Shown here piece by piece: positions 8,318 through 16,816 of a stretch of 35,610 nucleotides of DNA. Below the pieces are notes generated by a model. That model ran no database searches and was not told where the DNA came from. It saw only the letters and a list, made by a program, of their open reading frames with translations. How positions within the stretch are numbered: the stretch's first letter is position 1; every line of letters starts with the position of its first letter. The DNA is from Phycisphaerales bacterium UBA6054. Lineage in GTDB: Bacteria; Planctomycetota; Phycisphaerae; Phycisphaerales; UBA1924. Both the position numbers and the translations under genes were made by a program. The stretch spans positions 1 to 35,610 of the forward strand of contig DIYM01000064.1 of the NCBI GenBank assembly GCA_002429045.1. The letters run 5' to 3'.

Positions 8318-11300
8318 CCCGACGCGTGCTCGCGGGCGAGTGCAGAGAACGCGGCGGAGCAGTCCGAGAGCCGATCGTTGAGCTGGTCCATGTAGTTCCC
8401 CCAGCCCAGCGACCGGCGCGCGAACGCCCGGATCCGGTCCCGCTCGGCGTCGGCTTCATCGGAAGCATCGAGGAACCGAGCCAGGGCGCTCCCGAACGCC
8501 CGGGGATCGGCGTACGGCACGGTCGCTCCGATGCCGTTGGGTGTCAGGATCTCGGGCGCACCGCCCCCCCCTTCGAACGCCACGACCGGCAGCCCGGCGT
8601 TGATCGCTTCGAGGTTGACCATCGGGTACGGGTCCTCTCGGCTGGTCAGCGCGAACACGTCCGCGCCCGCGAACCAACGGGCGGGGTCCGTGTCAGGGCC
8701 GACAAACCGGATGTGCTCGGCGACGCCCAGGCGCTCCGCGTCGTGGCGGCACCAGTTCCCGAACGTTGCTCCGGACTGGTCTTCCCCGACCCAGACAAAG
8801 AGGGCACGGGCCGCCGTGCTCTCGGGCTTCGCACGCCGAACTCGCACCGTTTCGGCGGCGGCCGAGACAAACAGGTCCGTCCCCTTCCTGTGGTGGATCG
8901 ACCCGCACCCGAGCACGATCGGGGTGTCCGCCGGCACACCGAGTTCCTTGCGGATGCCGGCGCGGGCGTCGCTTGGCTCGGGGACCCGGCGGGGGAGCAC
9001 GCCCGTGTGAACCGCTTCGAGCCGTCCCGGATCCAGGCCGTACGCGGCCGCCAGGCGGTCCCGCACGAACCCGGACGCGACAACAATCCGACGGCTCCCC
9101 GCGATGACCCGATGGATCGTCCGGGATCCCCCGAGCGCATCGTCGATCGATGTCGGCAACTCGTACACCGCGGACGCGACGGGCACACGCCGGCGTCTCA
9201 GTTCGTCGATGGCGTCCACCGAGGCGACCGTGTTGCAGAACGCGGCGTCGGGCACCCAGCCCCGCGACCCCAGATCATCGAGCCCCGCGCGGATCGCTCT
9301 GGGACGGGCCAAGCCGCGGAGATCATCCAGGCACGCGGTCGGGCACGCCCGGGCGAACTCGGTCTCAAGCGGGCCCGAACCCAGGAGCAGCACGCGGCAA
9401 TCAACGCCGGCGTCCGCCCAGTGCCGCACGTTCTCCAGCACAATCAGCTGCGCACCCGCCAGCGCGGCATCGTGCGAGACCACGAGCAGCTTGGGCGCAT
9501 CGGGGCGATCGGGCACGCGTTCCCCGCGCCAGGAGACGCTCCTCGGGGCTGGCGCCGAACCGTTCAGGACCGCGCCCCCCGGCTCGGCGTGGGCTTGGCT
9601 CCCGATTTTTCTGACGATGCCCGCGGCCCGGTTCTTGAGGTCCGGGTGCCGGTTCACGAACGCGTTGAGTCTCGGATTCGTGCGCACGGCCCGCTTGATC
9701 TTGCTCTCCAGCACCGATCCTACCCGGGGCGTGGCATCCGGCCGGGGCGTGTGGTCGGCGCGGGGCGGCGCCGAGGCGGCGTGAGGTGTCCCGTCGGGCA
9801 TGGGCCTGCCGAGCGCGCGGGCGGTGGCTCGGAGGTACGCGTCCCCGATATCGCGCCTGGGCTCGAGCACCGCGCCTTCCGCCCACTCGTTCCAAGCGTT
9901 GATGAAGACCAGGCTCTCTCCGGCAGGTCCTCCCGGCTGATCATGGTTGATGGCGCTGCGGAGCCACGCTTCGTAGAGCGCGGGTGTGGAGCCGTGGTGG
10001 ATCGTGGCCGCGTTGAGCCTTCGGGCGGTGTTGTCCCAACTCGGCATGACGCCCCGGTACAGACGGTACGTGGGCTCGTGCGGTCTGGCGAGCAACGCTT
10101 CGACGCCCGCGCGGTAGTCCATCACCGCGCCCTCGAAGCCTTCTGGCAGCCCGCGGACCGATTTGGTGATCTCGGGCGCGGGGAAGTGGTGGGGGGGGAA
10201 CTCGACGGCGGCGTCGAATCCGAGCGGGCCCGGGTCGCTGGTCCGGAACTGGACGGCGCACAGGTGGACGTCCCCGAGCCCGGCGTGCCGGCACTCGTCA
10301 CGCCAGACCGCCGCCGTGTCGGCGGCGTTGTGCATCAGGTCGGGGCGGTACACCAGCACGACCGGCTTGCCGTCCATCCGGATGTAGCGTTCGTCTTCGA
10401 GATACGGCAGCAAGTCCAGCATGAACTCCCGGTCGCTGGCCAGGGAGTGGCGCTGTCGCAGCAGGATCTCCTGCTCCAAGCCGTCCCAGCGGCGCGTCCA
10501 GTTCTCGTTCGCCCAGCACACGCAGAAGGGCAGGTCCGGGGCGCCGTGGTGCAGGACGTCATCGAGCGGACGGTCGAGCACCCGACGACCGTTGAACCAG
10601 TAGTGGTAGTAGCAGAACCCGTGGATCCCCGCTGCCTTGGCGAGTTCGGCCTGCTGCTCGCGCACCTCGGGGACGCGGAGGTCGTAGAAGCCCAACTCGG
10701 ACGGGAGCATCGGCTGCGCGTGACCCGGGAACAGCGCCCGCGATCTCGTCACGTTGCTCCACTCGGTAAAGCCCCTGCCCCACCACGCGTCGTTCTCCGG
10801 GATCGGGTGGAACTGCGGCAGGTAAAACGCGATCGCCCTGGTCCGCGCGAGACGCTCGGCATCGACCCGGGGCATCTCGACAGATCTCGCGGGCCCGTTT
10901 ACCTGTATCGCGGGCGCCGCCTCGGCGTCACTCGGGCCCGGCTGGGATCCTCGGCCCGCCGGGCTCTCGTCCGGTCCGGGCGGCAGCGGACGCCGCCCCT
11001 CGCTGATCCCGGTGGTGAGGTAGTGCTCGAACGCGTGCTCGCCCGACGCGTCGACATCGGGATTGCTGTCCAGGTAGTACGAGGTGCTGAACCTGGGGCC
11101 CGGATCGCGCCGCTCGACAGATCCCCGGGCGGCGAAGTGCCACGCCAGGTCGACCCCCGCGCTGGCGACATCCGGATACCGGGCCCGATACCAGTCCGCG
11201 TTGAAGTAGCCCGAACGCTTGATCAGTTCGGCCCTCGCCCGGACACGCAACCGATCGGCACCGGGGAGTCTCAATGCGCCGGAGACGACACTCGCGAGAC

Positions 11301-12780
11301 CGAGCGCCCCCCCCGCGATCGATCGGATCGCGCCGGCCGCCCCCCGCAGCGGGGCGGTCCATCGCCAGGAACGCGATCCTTCGAATCGGCGGGCTTCCTG
11401 TTCGGCGATGCCGAGGCTCCGGCGCACGCCCGCCGCCTCTCGTTGTGCAGCCCGGGCGTTCTCCAGGGCGCGGTCGCGGTCCCGCTTGACCAGCCCGAGG
11501 CGTTCGGAAGTGCGTGCCGCTTCGATCCGCGCATCGGACTCGGCGGCACGGGCCGCATCTCGCTCTTCGATCGCGACCCGGGCCGCTTCACGCAGCGTCT
11601 CGCGCTCGGATTCGGAAGCGGCCGCCGAAGCCTGGGCCGAGGCGGCCTTCTCGCGGGCTTCGATCATCTCGGCCCGAACGCGTTCCAACTCGCCCTGGAG
11701 CCGCCCGACCTCGATGTGCGCGCCCGCCGCGTCGCGGATGGCGATGTCCCGCTCGCTCGCCGCGGCATCGCGCTCGGCTTGGAACCTGGCCGCGTCGGCG
11801 CGCAGCGACGCGATGTCGGCGTTGGCGCCACGCAGAGAGGCCGCGTGCTGATCGATTGCCGAGATCGTTGTCTCGAGGGCCGCCTGTTTTTCCTTCGCGA
11901 GATGGTGCGCCGCGTCGGCGTCTGTTCGGGCTTTGCGGTGACGCTGCTCGGCCTGCCTGATCTGTGCCCGGAGCTCGCGCTGCGTCTGAATCAGTGTCTC
12001 GTGCCGACCGATGCTGTAGCGTTGGTCGTTCAGCAGGCTCGAACTGATGCGGGGCAGGCGGTCGTCCGAGCACACCGCGACGAGATACGTCGCTTGCTCC
12101 GCCGCCGGGCCCCGCCGGAACGCCCGTCCGTCTTCGGTCGAGACGAGTTCCGACTGGCCGGAGTCGTCGCGGGCGATGATCGAGCCGCTCACCAGGCGTT
12201 GTCCGAGCAGGCGGACGTGCTTGAAGCGTTTGGAGAGGAGTTTTTCGTATTCGTGCCGTTTCAGTTCCTTGGCGTGGAACGGGTTCTCGCCTTCCGGGTG
12301 CCGGTAGACATCCGTGTCGGGCGTCGAACAGATCAGGACCCCGCCCGGGCGCAGCACACGCCGGATCTCTCGGAGGAAACCGGCGTGGTCTTCGATGTGC
12401 TCGACCGTTTCGAACGATACGACCACGTCGAACGAGTTGGCTTTGTACGGGATGTCGGTACATTCGCCTGGCTCGAACTCGACGCCCGAGTCGCCGTACG
12501 CGGCGCGGGCGAACGAGACGGCGTCCGCGTCGATATCGACACCGACGACCGTCGCGGCGGTCTGGGCGAGCATCGCCGAGCCGTACCCCTCGCCGCACGC
12601 GATGTCGAGGACGTCCTTTCCGGCGCAGAGCGCAGCCGCGAACAGGTACCTGTGGACGTGCTCGGCCTCGATCTCGCCCCCGATTCCGGAGAGGTAGCGT
12701 TCGCCGTCGAAAGACGAGAGATCGGGCTCGATCGCGGGCGATCGGCGGTGCAGCCAGATGTCGTCTCGGTCGGTGGGCAT
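8314..12780 (-). CDS. Giant fusion: methyltransferase, coiled coil, WbsX/GH99-like domain, GT4 glycosyltransferase
   Basis: A 1488-residue multidomain protein. (1) Class I SAM methyltransferase, residues about 1-230: motif I VLDIACGEGYGS (57-68), then VVGVDID and LRPGGVLICSTP. (2) Long Ala/Glu/Arg-rich coiled coil, about 252-467, ending in SRSWRWTAPLR, a segment common in polysaccharide glycosyltransferases. (3) Two short repeats of the 'F..WY...NPDV...HY...G..EGR.P' type, about 523-600. (4) WbsX-like domain, about 645-990: AFYLPQFHPIPEND, CVCWANENWTRRWDG, FINAWNEWAEG. (5) GT4 GT-B domain, about 1090-1480: SIHHRKGTDLF, EDPYPMVNLEAINAG. It probably elongates and methylates the exported glycan. 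AAGGG lies 5 nt before the ATG. A fully open 1502-codon frame lies opposite and is rejected as a GC-bias shadow. Confidence 0.95.
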   Translation of the reverse strand: MPTDRDDIWLHRRSPAIEPDLSSFDGERYLSGIGGEIEAEHVHRYLFAAALCAGKDVLDIACGEGYGSAMLAQTAATVVGVDIDADAVSFARAAYGDSGVEFEPGECTDIPYKANSFDVVVSFETVEHIEDHAGFLREIRRVLRPGGVLICSTPDTDVYRHPEGENPFHAKELKRHEYEKLLSKRFKHVRLLGQRLVSGSIIARDDSGQSELVSTEDGRAFRRGPAAEQATYLVAVCSDDRLPRISSSLLNDQRYSIGRHETLIQTQRELRAQIRQAEQRHRKARTDADAAHHLAKEKQAALETTISAIDQHAASLRGANADIASLRADAARFQAERDAAASERDIAIRDAAGAHIEVGRLQGELERVRAEMIEAREKAASAQASAAASESERETLREAARVAIEERDAARAAESDARIEAARTSERLGLVKRDRDRALENARAAQREAAGVRRSLGIAEQEARRFEGSRSWRWTAPLRGAAGAIRSIAGGALGLASVVSGALRLPGADRLRVRARAELIKRSGYFNADWYRARYPDVASAGVDLAWHFAARGSVERRDPGPRFSTSYYLDSNPDVDASGEHAFEHYLTTGISEGRRPLPPGPDESPAGRGSQPGPSDAEAAPAIQVNGPARSVEMPRVDAERLARTRAIAFYLPQFHPIPENDAWWGRGFTEWSNVTRSRALFPGHAQPMLPSELGFYDLRVPEVREQQAELAKAAGIHGFCYYHYWFNGRRVLDRPLDDVLHHGAPDLPFCVCWANENWTRRWDGLEQEILLRQRHSLASDREFMLDLLPYLEDERYIRMDGKPVVLVYRPDLMHNAADTAAVWRDECRHAGLGDVHLCAVQFRTSDPGPLGFDAAVEFPPHHFPAPEITKSVRGLPEGFEGAVMDYRAGVEALLARPHEPTYRLYRGVMPSWDNTARRLNAATIHHGSTPALYEAWLRSAINHDQPGGPAGESLVFINAWNEWAEGAVLEPRRDIGDAYLRATARALGRPMPDGTPHAASAPPRADHTPRPDATPRVGSVLESKIKRAVRTNPRLNAFVNRHPDLKNRAAGIVRKIGSQAHAEPGGAVLNGSAPAPRSVSWRGERVPDRPDAPKLLVVSHDAALAGAQLIVLENVRHWADAGVDCRVLLLGSGPLETEFARACPTACLDDLRGLARPRAIRAGLDDLGSRGWVPDAAFCNTVASVDAIDELRRRRVPVASAVYELPTSIDDALGGSRTIHRVIAGSRRIVVASGFVRDRLAAAYGLDPGRLEAVHTGVLPRRVPEPSDARAGIRKELGVPADTPIVLGCGSIHHRKGTDLFVSAAAETVRVRRAKPESTAARALFVWVGEDQSGATFGNWCRHDAERLGVAEHIRFVGPDTDPARWFAGADVFALTSREDPYPMVNLEAINAGLPVVAFEGGGGAPEILTPNGIGATVPYADPRAFGSALARFLDASDEADAERDRIRAFARRSLGWGNYMDQLNDRLSDCSAAFSALAREHASG

Positions 12781-12794
12781 GCGGACCCTTGGCT

Positions 12795-12831
12795 CCCCTC
12801 CGCGTCGGCATCAGCACCGGACGCGGGGGGA
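12795..12831. repeat. Intercistronic hairpin before the giant fusion gene
   Basis: Arms 12795-12806 and 12820-12831 pair over 12 bp with one G-T pair, around a 13-nt loop. On the minus-strand transcript the hairpin ends 4 nt before the AAGGG ribosome-binding site (12786-12790) of the 1488-residue fusion gene. It fills most of the 122-bp gap after the zinc-ribbon methyltransferase gene. No T-run follows, so attenuation, mRNA processing or partial translational control are all possible. Confidence 0.45.
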
Positions 12832-12902
12832 TGATAAGTGCAGAAAGGGCCCGGACGGGGGGTCTGCCGGGCGGAGGGGGTGATCTTCCTGCGGGAGCGG
12901 TG

Positions 12903-13607
12903 TTATCGGCGGGCGGACCAGCAGAGCCCGCTCGGCCAGCCGAACACGCGGCACCCGATCCGCTCGAACCCGGCGCGGGCGATCATCGCCCAGACGTCGG
13001 CGCCGAACTCGGTGCGGACAAGGTGGTCGGCGCGATGCTGGGACTCGGCGCCGTGGTAGCTCGGCGCGAGCCCCTCCCTCGAGCGCGTCATGCGGCCCGG
13101 GACCGTGGGGACCGTCATCGCCAGCCACCCGCCCGGTCGGAGCACGCGTCGGCACTCCGCCAGCCCCGCGAGCGGGTCGGGCACGTGCTCGAGTGTGTCC
13201 GAGTGCACGACGAGATCGAACGACGAATCCGCGAAGGGCAACGCCGTCATGTCGGTCCGCGGGTAATCCACGCGTGTGTGCCCTCCCAGCCCGCCGAGCC
13301 GCCCGCTCAGATCCCCCGCGCCGTTGATCTCGAGGGCGTGGCAGGCGGGCCCGGTGGACAGCCAGGCATCGAACGTCCCATGGAAGCGTTGCGTATCGCA
13401 GATCGCGCCGGCCAACGCGATCGAGCGGATGTTGCACCCGCACGCCACGCAGCGCAGGCCCTGCTGTCGGTCGATCGCGTCGGCTTCTTCGTGCGAGAGT
13501 CCCCACTCCTCGATCAGCGACGCCCAGAGCACGGGGGTGTGCCGGTACCGCGTTCGCCCGCACACGAGGCAGGCGGGCCCGTCCTCCTCGGCACCGGCGG
13601 GATTCAC
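12903..13607 (-). CDS. SAM methyltransferase with N-terminal zinc-ribbon-like CxxC pairs
   Basis: A 234-residue protein. The N-terminus has C13-x2-C16 and C53-x2-C56, a likely structural zinc site. A class I methyltransferase core follows. Its motif I is degenerate (ALEINGAGDLSG, about 90-101), but DMTALPFADSSFDLV, LEHVPDPLAGL and VLRPGGWLAMTVP are typical Methyltransf_11 segments. Start GTG 13607 forms a GTGA overlap with the stop of the preceding methyltransferase gene, which fixes the start and shows coupling. A longer upstream reading exists only as a shadow of that gene. It probably methylates a sugar or glycan end. The final cysteine-bearing residues give no further hint. Confidence 0.88.
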   Translation of the reverse strand: MNPAGAEEDGPACLVCGRTRYRHTPVLWASLIEEWGLSHEEADAIDRQQGLRCVACGCNIRSIALAGAICDTQRFHGTFDAWLSTGPACHALEINGAGDLSGRLGGLGGHTRVDYPRTDMTALPFADSSFDLVVHSDTLEHVPDPLAGLAECRRVLRPGGWLAMTVPTVPGRMTRSREGLAPSYHGAESQHRADHLVRTEFGADVWAMIARAGFERIGCRVFGWPSGLCWSARR

Positions 13608-14416
13608 GCGTCGCCCCCCGCGGTCGCGTCGGTCCGGACCGCGACGAACACGCCCCGCTTGCCCCGGGTGAGTTGCTCGTTGGCGTCGTCGTGGGGCTCC
13701 ACCCGATGGAATGCGCCGAACCCGCAGTGCGACAGGACGGTCCGCAGGGCGCCCGGGGAAGGGCACAACGCGAGCGGGCTGACGCCGGTCTCGTTGTTGG
13801 TGGGGTGGAGCTTGCTCTCGTCGATCACGGTGAACAGCCCGCGCGCGGGCAGCGAGTACCCCGCGCGCCCCCACTCGACCGACTCGTCGGGCGACTCGGC
13901 GCAGAGCTGCGTCTCGATGATGATGGCCCGCTTGGTGACGGACGCGATCCGACGCAGCACGCGGACCGGGTTCTCGCAGTGGTACAAGAGCCCGAACGCG
14001 AGGGCGAGATCGAACGGGCGGGATCCATCGGAGATGACCGAGTCCAGGTCCTCGGCGTCGCCGACGCGCCACGAGAGCCGATCGATCCCCAAGGCCTCCG
14101 CCGCGAGCCGCGCTTTGCGGATGTTCCGCTCGCGCACGTCCACCCCGAGCACCGACGAGGCGCCCAGGCGCAAGAGGCGGTGCGAGAAGAACCCCTCGTG
14201 GCAGCCGACGTCGATCGCACGGCGAGACGAGAGGGGCGAAGCCGGGTCCGATCCAGGGAAGGCGATAGCGCAGGCGGCGTCGAGCATCATGGAACGGTCG
14301 CGGTGGATCGATCGCAGATCTTCAGAGAGCCGCTCGTTGGTGCGCACGCCGCCGGGGAACTCGAAGTCGTAGAACCACTCCCCGAGCGATCGGATGTCTG
14401 TCTCGGTCACGCTCAA
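13604..14416 (-). CDS. SAM-dependent methyltransferase downstream of wzt
   Basis: A 270-residue protein when read from TTG 14416. Motif I is IDVGCHEGFF (about 68-77), followed by LGVDVRERNI, then DLALAFGLLYHCENPVRVLRR (about 139-159), where LLYH is typical of Methyltransf_23-like enzymes. The start is a choice between TTG 14416 and GTG 14410. TTG forms a 4-bp overlap with the wzt stop and has GAGG 7 nt upstream; GTG lies 13 nt from it. I prefer TTG. The 3' end overlaps the next methyltransferase gene (GTGA). Its position between wzt and the fusion gene suggests it modifies the glycan that the transporter recognises. Confidence 0.88.
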   Translation of the reverse strand: MSVTETDIRSLGEWFYDFEFPGGVRTNERLSEDLRSIHRDRSMMLDAACAIAFPGSDPASPLSSRRAIDVGCHEGFFSHRLLRLGASSVLGVDVRERNIRKARLAAEALGIDRLSWRVGDAEDLDSVISDGSRPFDLALAFGLLYHCENPVRVLRRIASVTKRAIIIETQLCAESPDESVEWGRAGYSLPARGLFTVIDESKLHPTNNETGVSPLALCPSPGALRTVLSHCGFGAFHRVEPHDDANEQLTRGKRGVFVAVRTDATAGGDA

Positions 14417-15807
14417 TGGTGCGCCTCGCTGGTGCTCAGATCCGCGCCCGTCTCGCCGGCTCGGCGGGCGTGCCGGATCTCGCAGCCGAGCATAGGGACC
14501 CCGACGATGCCCTCGACCAGGTGGCTCGTGGGGACCCGGAACAGCAGTGCGTCGTCGATCCGATGGTGCTGGATGAAGTCGCCCGGGCATCCGTCGGCGA
14601 TCGCGGCGCCGACCGCGTACTCGCCCGCGGGGAGATAGGGGAAGTGGATCCGGAAACGCGCGACGAAGGGGCGGTCGGCGTCGATCGGGCCCGGGCCCCG
14701 CTCTCCGAAGACGAGCCACGAGTTATCGGAGAAGAGCACGCGCCCCGCGCGATCGCGGACAACGTACCCGAGCACCGGGTGCTCCAGCGGCTCGTCCGCC
14801 ACGCACTCGACCTCGATGATGACCTCGCGGCCCGTCTCGATCGAGCCGATCGCCCGCCCGCGTGCGTCGAGCAGTCGGACCGACCGGACGGAGGCGCCGC
14901 CTCGTCCCCACCACGCGGCGTCGGCGTCGAACCGCATCCCTTCCATCGCGGGCGTGAGGCCGGAGTTCTCGATCGCCGAGGATCGGGCGTCCGCGGGCGT
15001 GACGGGCTCGGTCTGTTGGTTGCCGGGCTCCTTGGCGCGGAGTCGGACGGACTCGTCCCCGGTGCCCGACCGGTGCAGGACCGCCGAATACGCCCGCACA
15101 ACCTCCTTGGCGGGCCCGTCCTGCACGACGGCCCCTCGGTCCAGCCAGACCGCCCGGTCGCACAGATCCACGACCATCTGGGTCGAGTGCGACACGAACA
15201 GCAGCGTGCCGTGGACACGGAACGAGCGGATCCAACGCATGCACTTCTGGACGAACATGCCGTCGCCCACGGCGAGTGTCTCATCGACGATCAGGACGTC
15301 CGCGTCGACGTGGGCCGCGACCGCGAACGCGAGCCTGGCCTGCATCCCGGTCGAATAGGTCCGGATCGGGTCGTCGATCCTCTCCTCGAGATCGGCGAAC
15401 GCGATAATGTCATCGGTCCGCTCGCGGATCTGTTGCCCGCTCAGCCCGAGCACGGCGGCACGGAGCCCGATGTTCTCCCGCCCGGTCAGTTCGGGGTTGA
15501 AGCCGCTGGACAACTCCAGCAACGCCGCGACGCGCCCCCGCACCCGCGCGTTGCCCTCCGAAGCTTGGACCGTGCCGGCGATGATCTGCAGCAGCGTGCT
15601 CTTCCCGGCGCCGTTGGCGCCGACGATGCCCACGCACTCGCCGCGCTGGACCTGCAGCCCGATCCCGCGGATCGCCCATCGCCGGTCGTTGCGCTCGGGC
15701 GAACGGAGCCCGAGCAACTCGAGCAAGCGGTGGTGGGGGCGTGCGTAGACGCTGTACGCCTTGCCGAGCGATTCGCAGCGGATCACGGGCTCACGATCAC
15801 AGGACAT
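14413..15807 (-). CDS. wzt: Polysaccharide ABC transporter ATPase with C-terminal glycan-binding domain (Wzt-like)
   Basis: A 464-residue protein. The nucleotide-binding domain has the Walker A motif GANGAGKST (63-71), the signature YSTGMQARLAFA (about 151-162) and Walker B LIVDETLAVGD (about 172-182). The HLS-type switch reads FVSHSTQ. The extra domain, about residues 290-440, is the beta-sandwich Wzt_C type that in E. coli O9a recognises the modified non-reducing end of the O-polysaccharide before export. Start ATG 15807 is preceded by GGGGG 7 nt upstream and overlaps the Wzm gene by 11 bp; GTG 15828 is an alternative. Together with Wzm it exports the finished glycan across the inner membrane. 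Confidence 0.95.
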   Translation of the reverse strand: MSCDREPVIRCESLGKAYSVYARPHHRLLELLGLRSPERNDRRWAIRGIGLQVQRGECVGIVGANGAGKSTLLQIIAGTVQASEGNARVRGRVAALLELSSGFNPELTGRENIGLRAAVLGLSGQQIRERTDDIIAFADLEERIDDPIRTYSTGMQARLAFAVAAHVDADVLIVDETLAVGDGMFVQKCMRWIRSFRVHGTLLFVSHSTQMVVDLCDRAVWLDRGAVVQDGPAKEVVRAYSAVLHRSGTGDESVRLRAKEPGNQQTEPVTPADARSSAIENSGLTPAMEGMRFDADAAWWGRGGASVRSVRLLDARGRAIGSIETGREVIIEVECVADEPLEHPVLGYVVRDRAGRVLFSDNSWLVFGERGPGPIDADRPFVARFRIHFPYLPAGEYAVGAAIADGCPGDFIQHHRIDDALLFRVPTSHLVEGIVGVPMLGCEIRHARRAGETGADLSTSEAHH

Positions 15808-16690
15808 CGGCGAACCCCCAGCGGACACGCCTGAACACGGCCAGCCCGAGGGCGGCGATGACCCACGCGGAGACCAGCAGCACCCCGAAGCGGATCGCGT
15901 CGAACCCCATCGGCCCGAACGCCAGCGCCCGCGCTGTGTCGATCGCGATCGCGATCGGGTTGAACCCGATGACCCAGGCCCAGCGCTCCGGAACGATCTC
16001 GATGGGATAGAACACCGCGCTCACGAACAGGATGAGCGTGCTCAGCGTGCCCGCGAGGGGCGTGAGATCATTGAGGTACGCGCCGAGCCCCGCCAGCAAC
16101 CAGCCCACGCCCAGGCCCAGCAGGGCGATCGGGACCGCCGCGACCGGCGCGAGCACCACGCCCCAGCCGAGCCCGCCACCGATGATCCAGCCCAGCGCGA
16201 GGAACACCCCGAACCCCGCGGCGAAGTCGAACAGCGCGATCCGGAGGCGGATCATCACCAACGCCTCCAGCGGGAAGACCGACTTCTTGACCAGCGCGCG
16301 GTGCTGCTTGAGCAGGCCAGGAGACTGGGTCATCAGGGCGGCGAACAGCTGGAACAGGATCAAACCCAGGAACACCCGGACCGCGAAGTCGCCCGTCCCG
16401 CCGGCGTCGGATCCGACGATGGTCCAGCGACGCTTGAGCACGACCGCAAAGACGAAGGTGTAGACGCCGAGCATCGCCAGCGGGGTCAGCACCGCCCAGA
16501 GCACCCCGAGCAGGGAGTCGCGGTACCGGGCCGCGATGGCGCGGTTGGCCATGCGGTTGATGAGCGATCGGTGGGCCCAGGCCACGCCCGCGGGGGCTGC
16601 CAAGGCGCAGAGCAGCCCTCCCCGGCGTGCCGGGCTATCGGTCGGAGCCCCGTCCGGGATCCGTTCGTGCTGGCCGGTGATCGCTGACAT
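15797..16690 (-). CDS. wzm: Polysaccharide ABC transporter permease (Wzm-like)
   Basis: A 297-residue ABC-2-type permease. The first half has an amphipathic cytoplasmic N-terminus with SLINRMANRAIAARYRDSLL, the usual start of this family. About six membrane helices follow, including GVLWAVLTPLAMLGVYTFVF and the C-terminal STLILFVSAVFYPIEIVP, a conserved block of Wzm/KpsM/TagG permeases. The length fits, although 30-40 extra residues precede the conserved start. ATG 16690 was chosen; the frame remains open upstream, but that part reads as intergenic. It is the first gene of the minus-strand glycan operon and overlaps wzt. It is divergent from rfbA, with 126 bp between the starts. Confidence 0.93.
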   Translation of the reverse strand: MSAITGQHERIPDGAPTDSPARRGGLLCALAAPAGVAWAHRSLINRMANRAIAARYRDSLLGVLWAVLTPLAMLGVYTFVFAVVLKRRWTIVGSDAGGTGDFAVRVFLGLILFQLFAALMTQSPGLLKQHRALVKKSVFPLEALVMIRLRIALFDFAAGFGVFLALGWIIGGGLGWGVVLAPVAAVPIALLGLGVGWLLAGLGAYLNDLTPLAGTLSTLILFVSAVFYPIEIVPERWAWVIGFNPIAIAIDTARALAFGPMGFDAIRFGVLLVSAWVIAALGLAVFRRVRWGFADVL

Positions 16691-16750
16691 GTGCCCCGTT
16701 CTACGCCCCCGAGACCAGTCTAGGGGTTCGGCCGCCCGATGGGCAGCTTC

Positions 16751-16787
16751 TATACTCCGCCCCGATCGTCCTCGACGGGGGGACGAT
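16751..16787 (+). promoter_or_regulatory. Candidate rfbA promoter -10 and leader hairpin
   Basis: TATACT (16751-16756) matches the sigma-70 -10 hexamer at five of six positions and lies 60 bp before the rfbA start. I see no convincing -35. Immediately after it, ATCGTCC (16765-16771) and GGACGAT (16781-16787) form a perfect 7-bp inverted repeat with a 9-nt loop, which would lie at the 5' end of the rfbA mRNA. It could be a stability hairpin or an operator. Confidence 0.4.
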
Positions 16788-16816
16788 GGGGGTTGAGCGC
16801 ACGCAGGAGCGATCCG

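Noticed and set aside
8326..12834. A 1502-codon open frame on the plus strand opposite the giant fusion gene
   Set aside because: It mirrors the real gene almost end to end. Its product is very rich in Arg, Asp, Pro and Val without any domain, as expected from third-position GC bias. The minus strand shows clear methyltransferase, WbsX and GT4 motifs.
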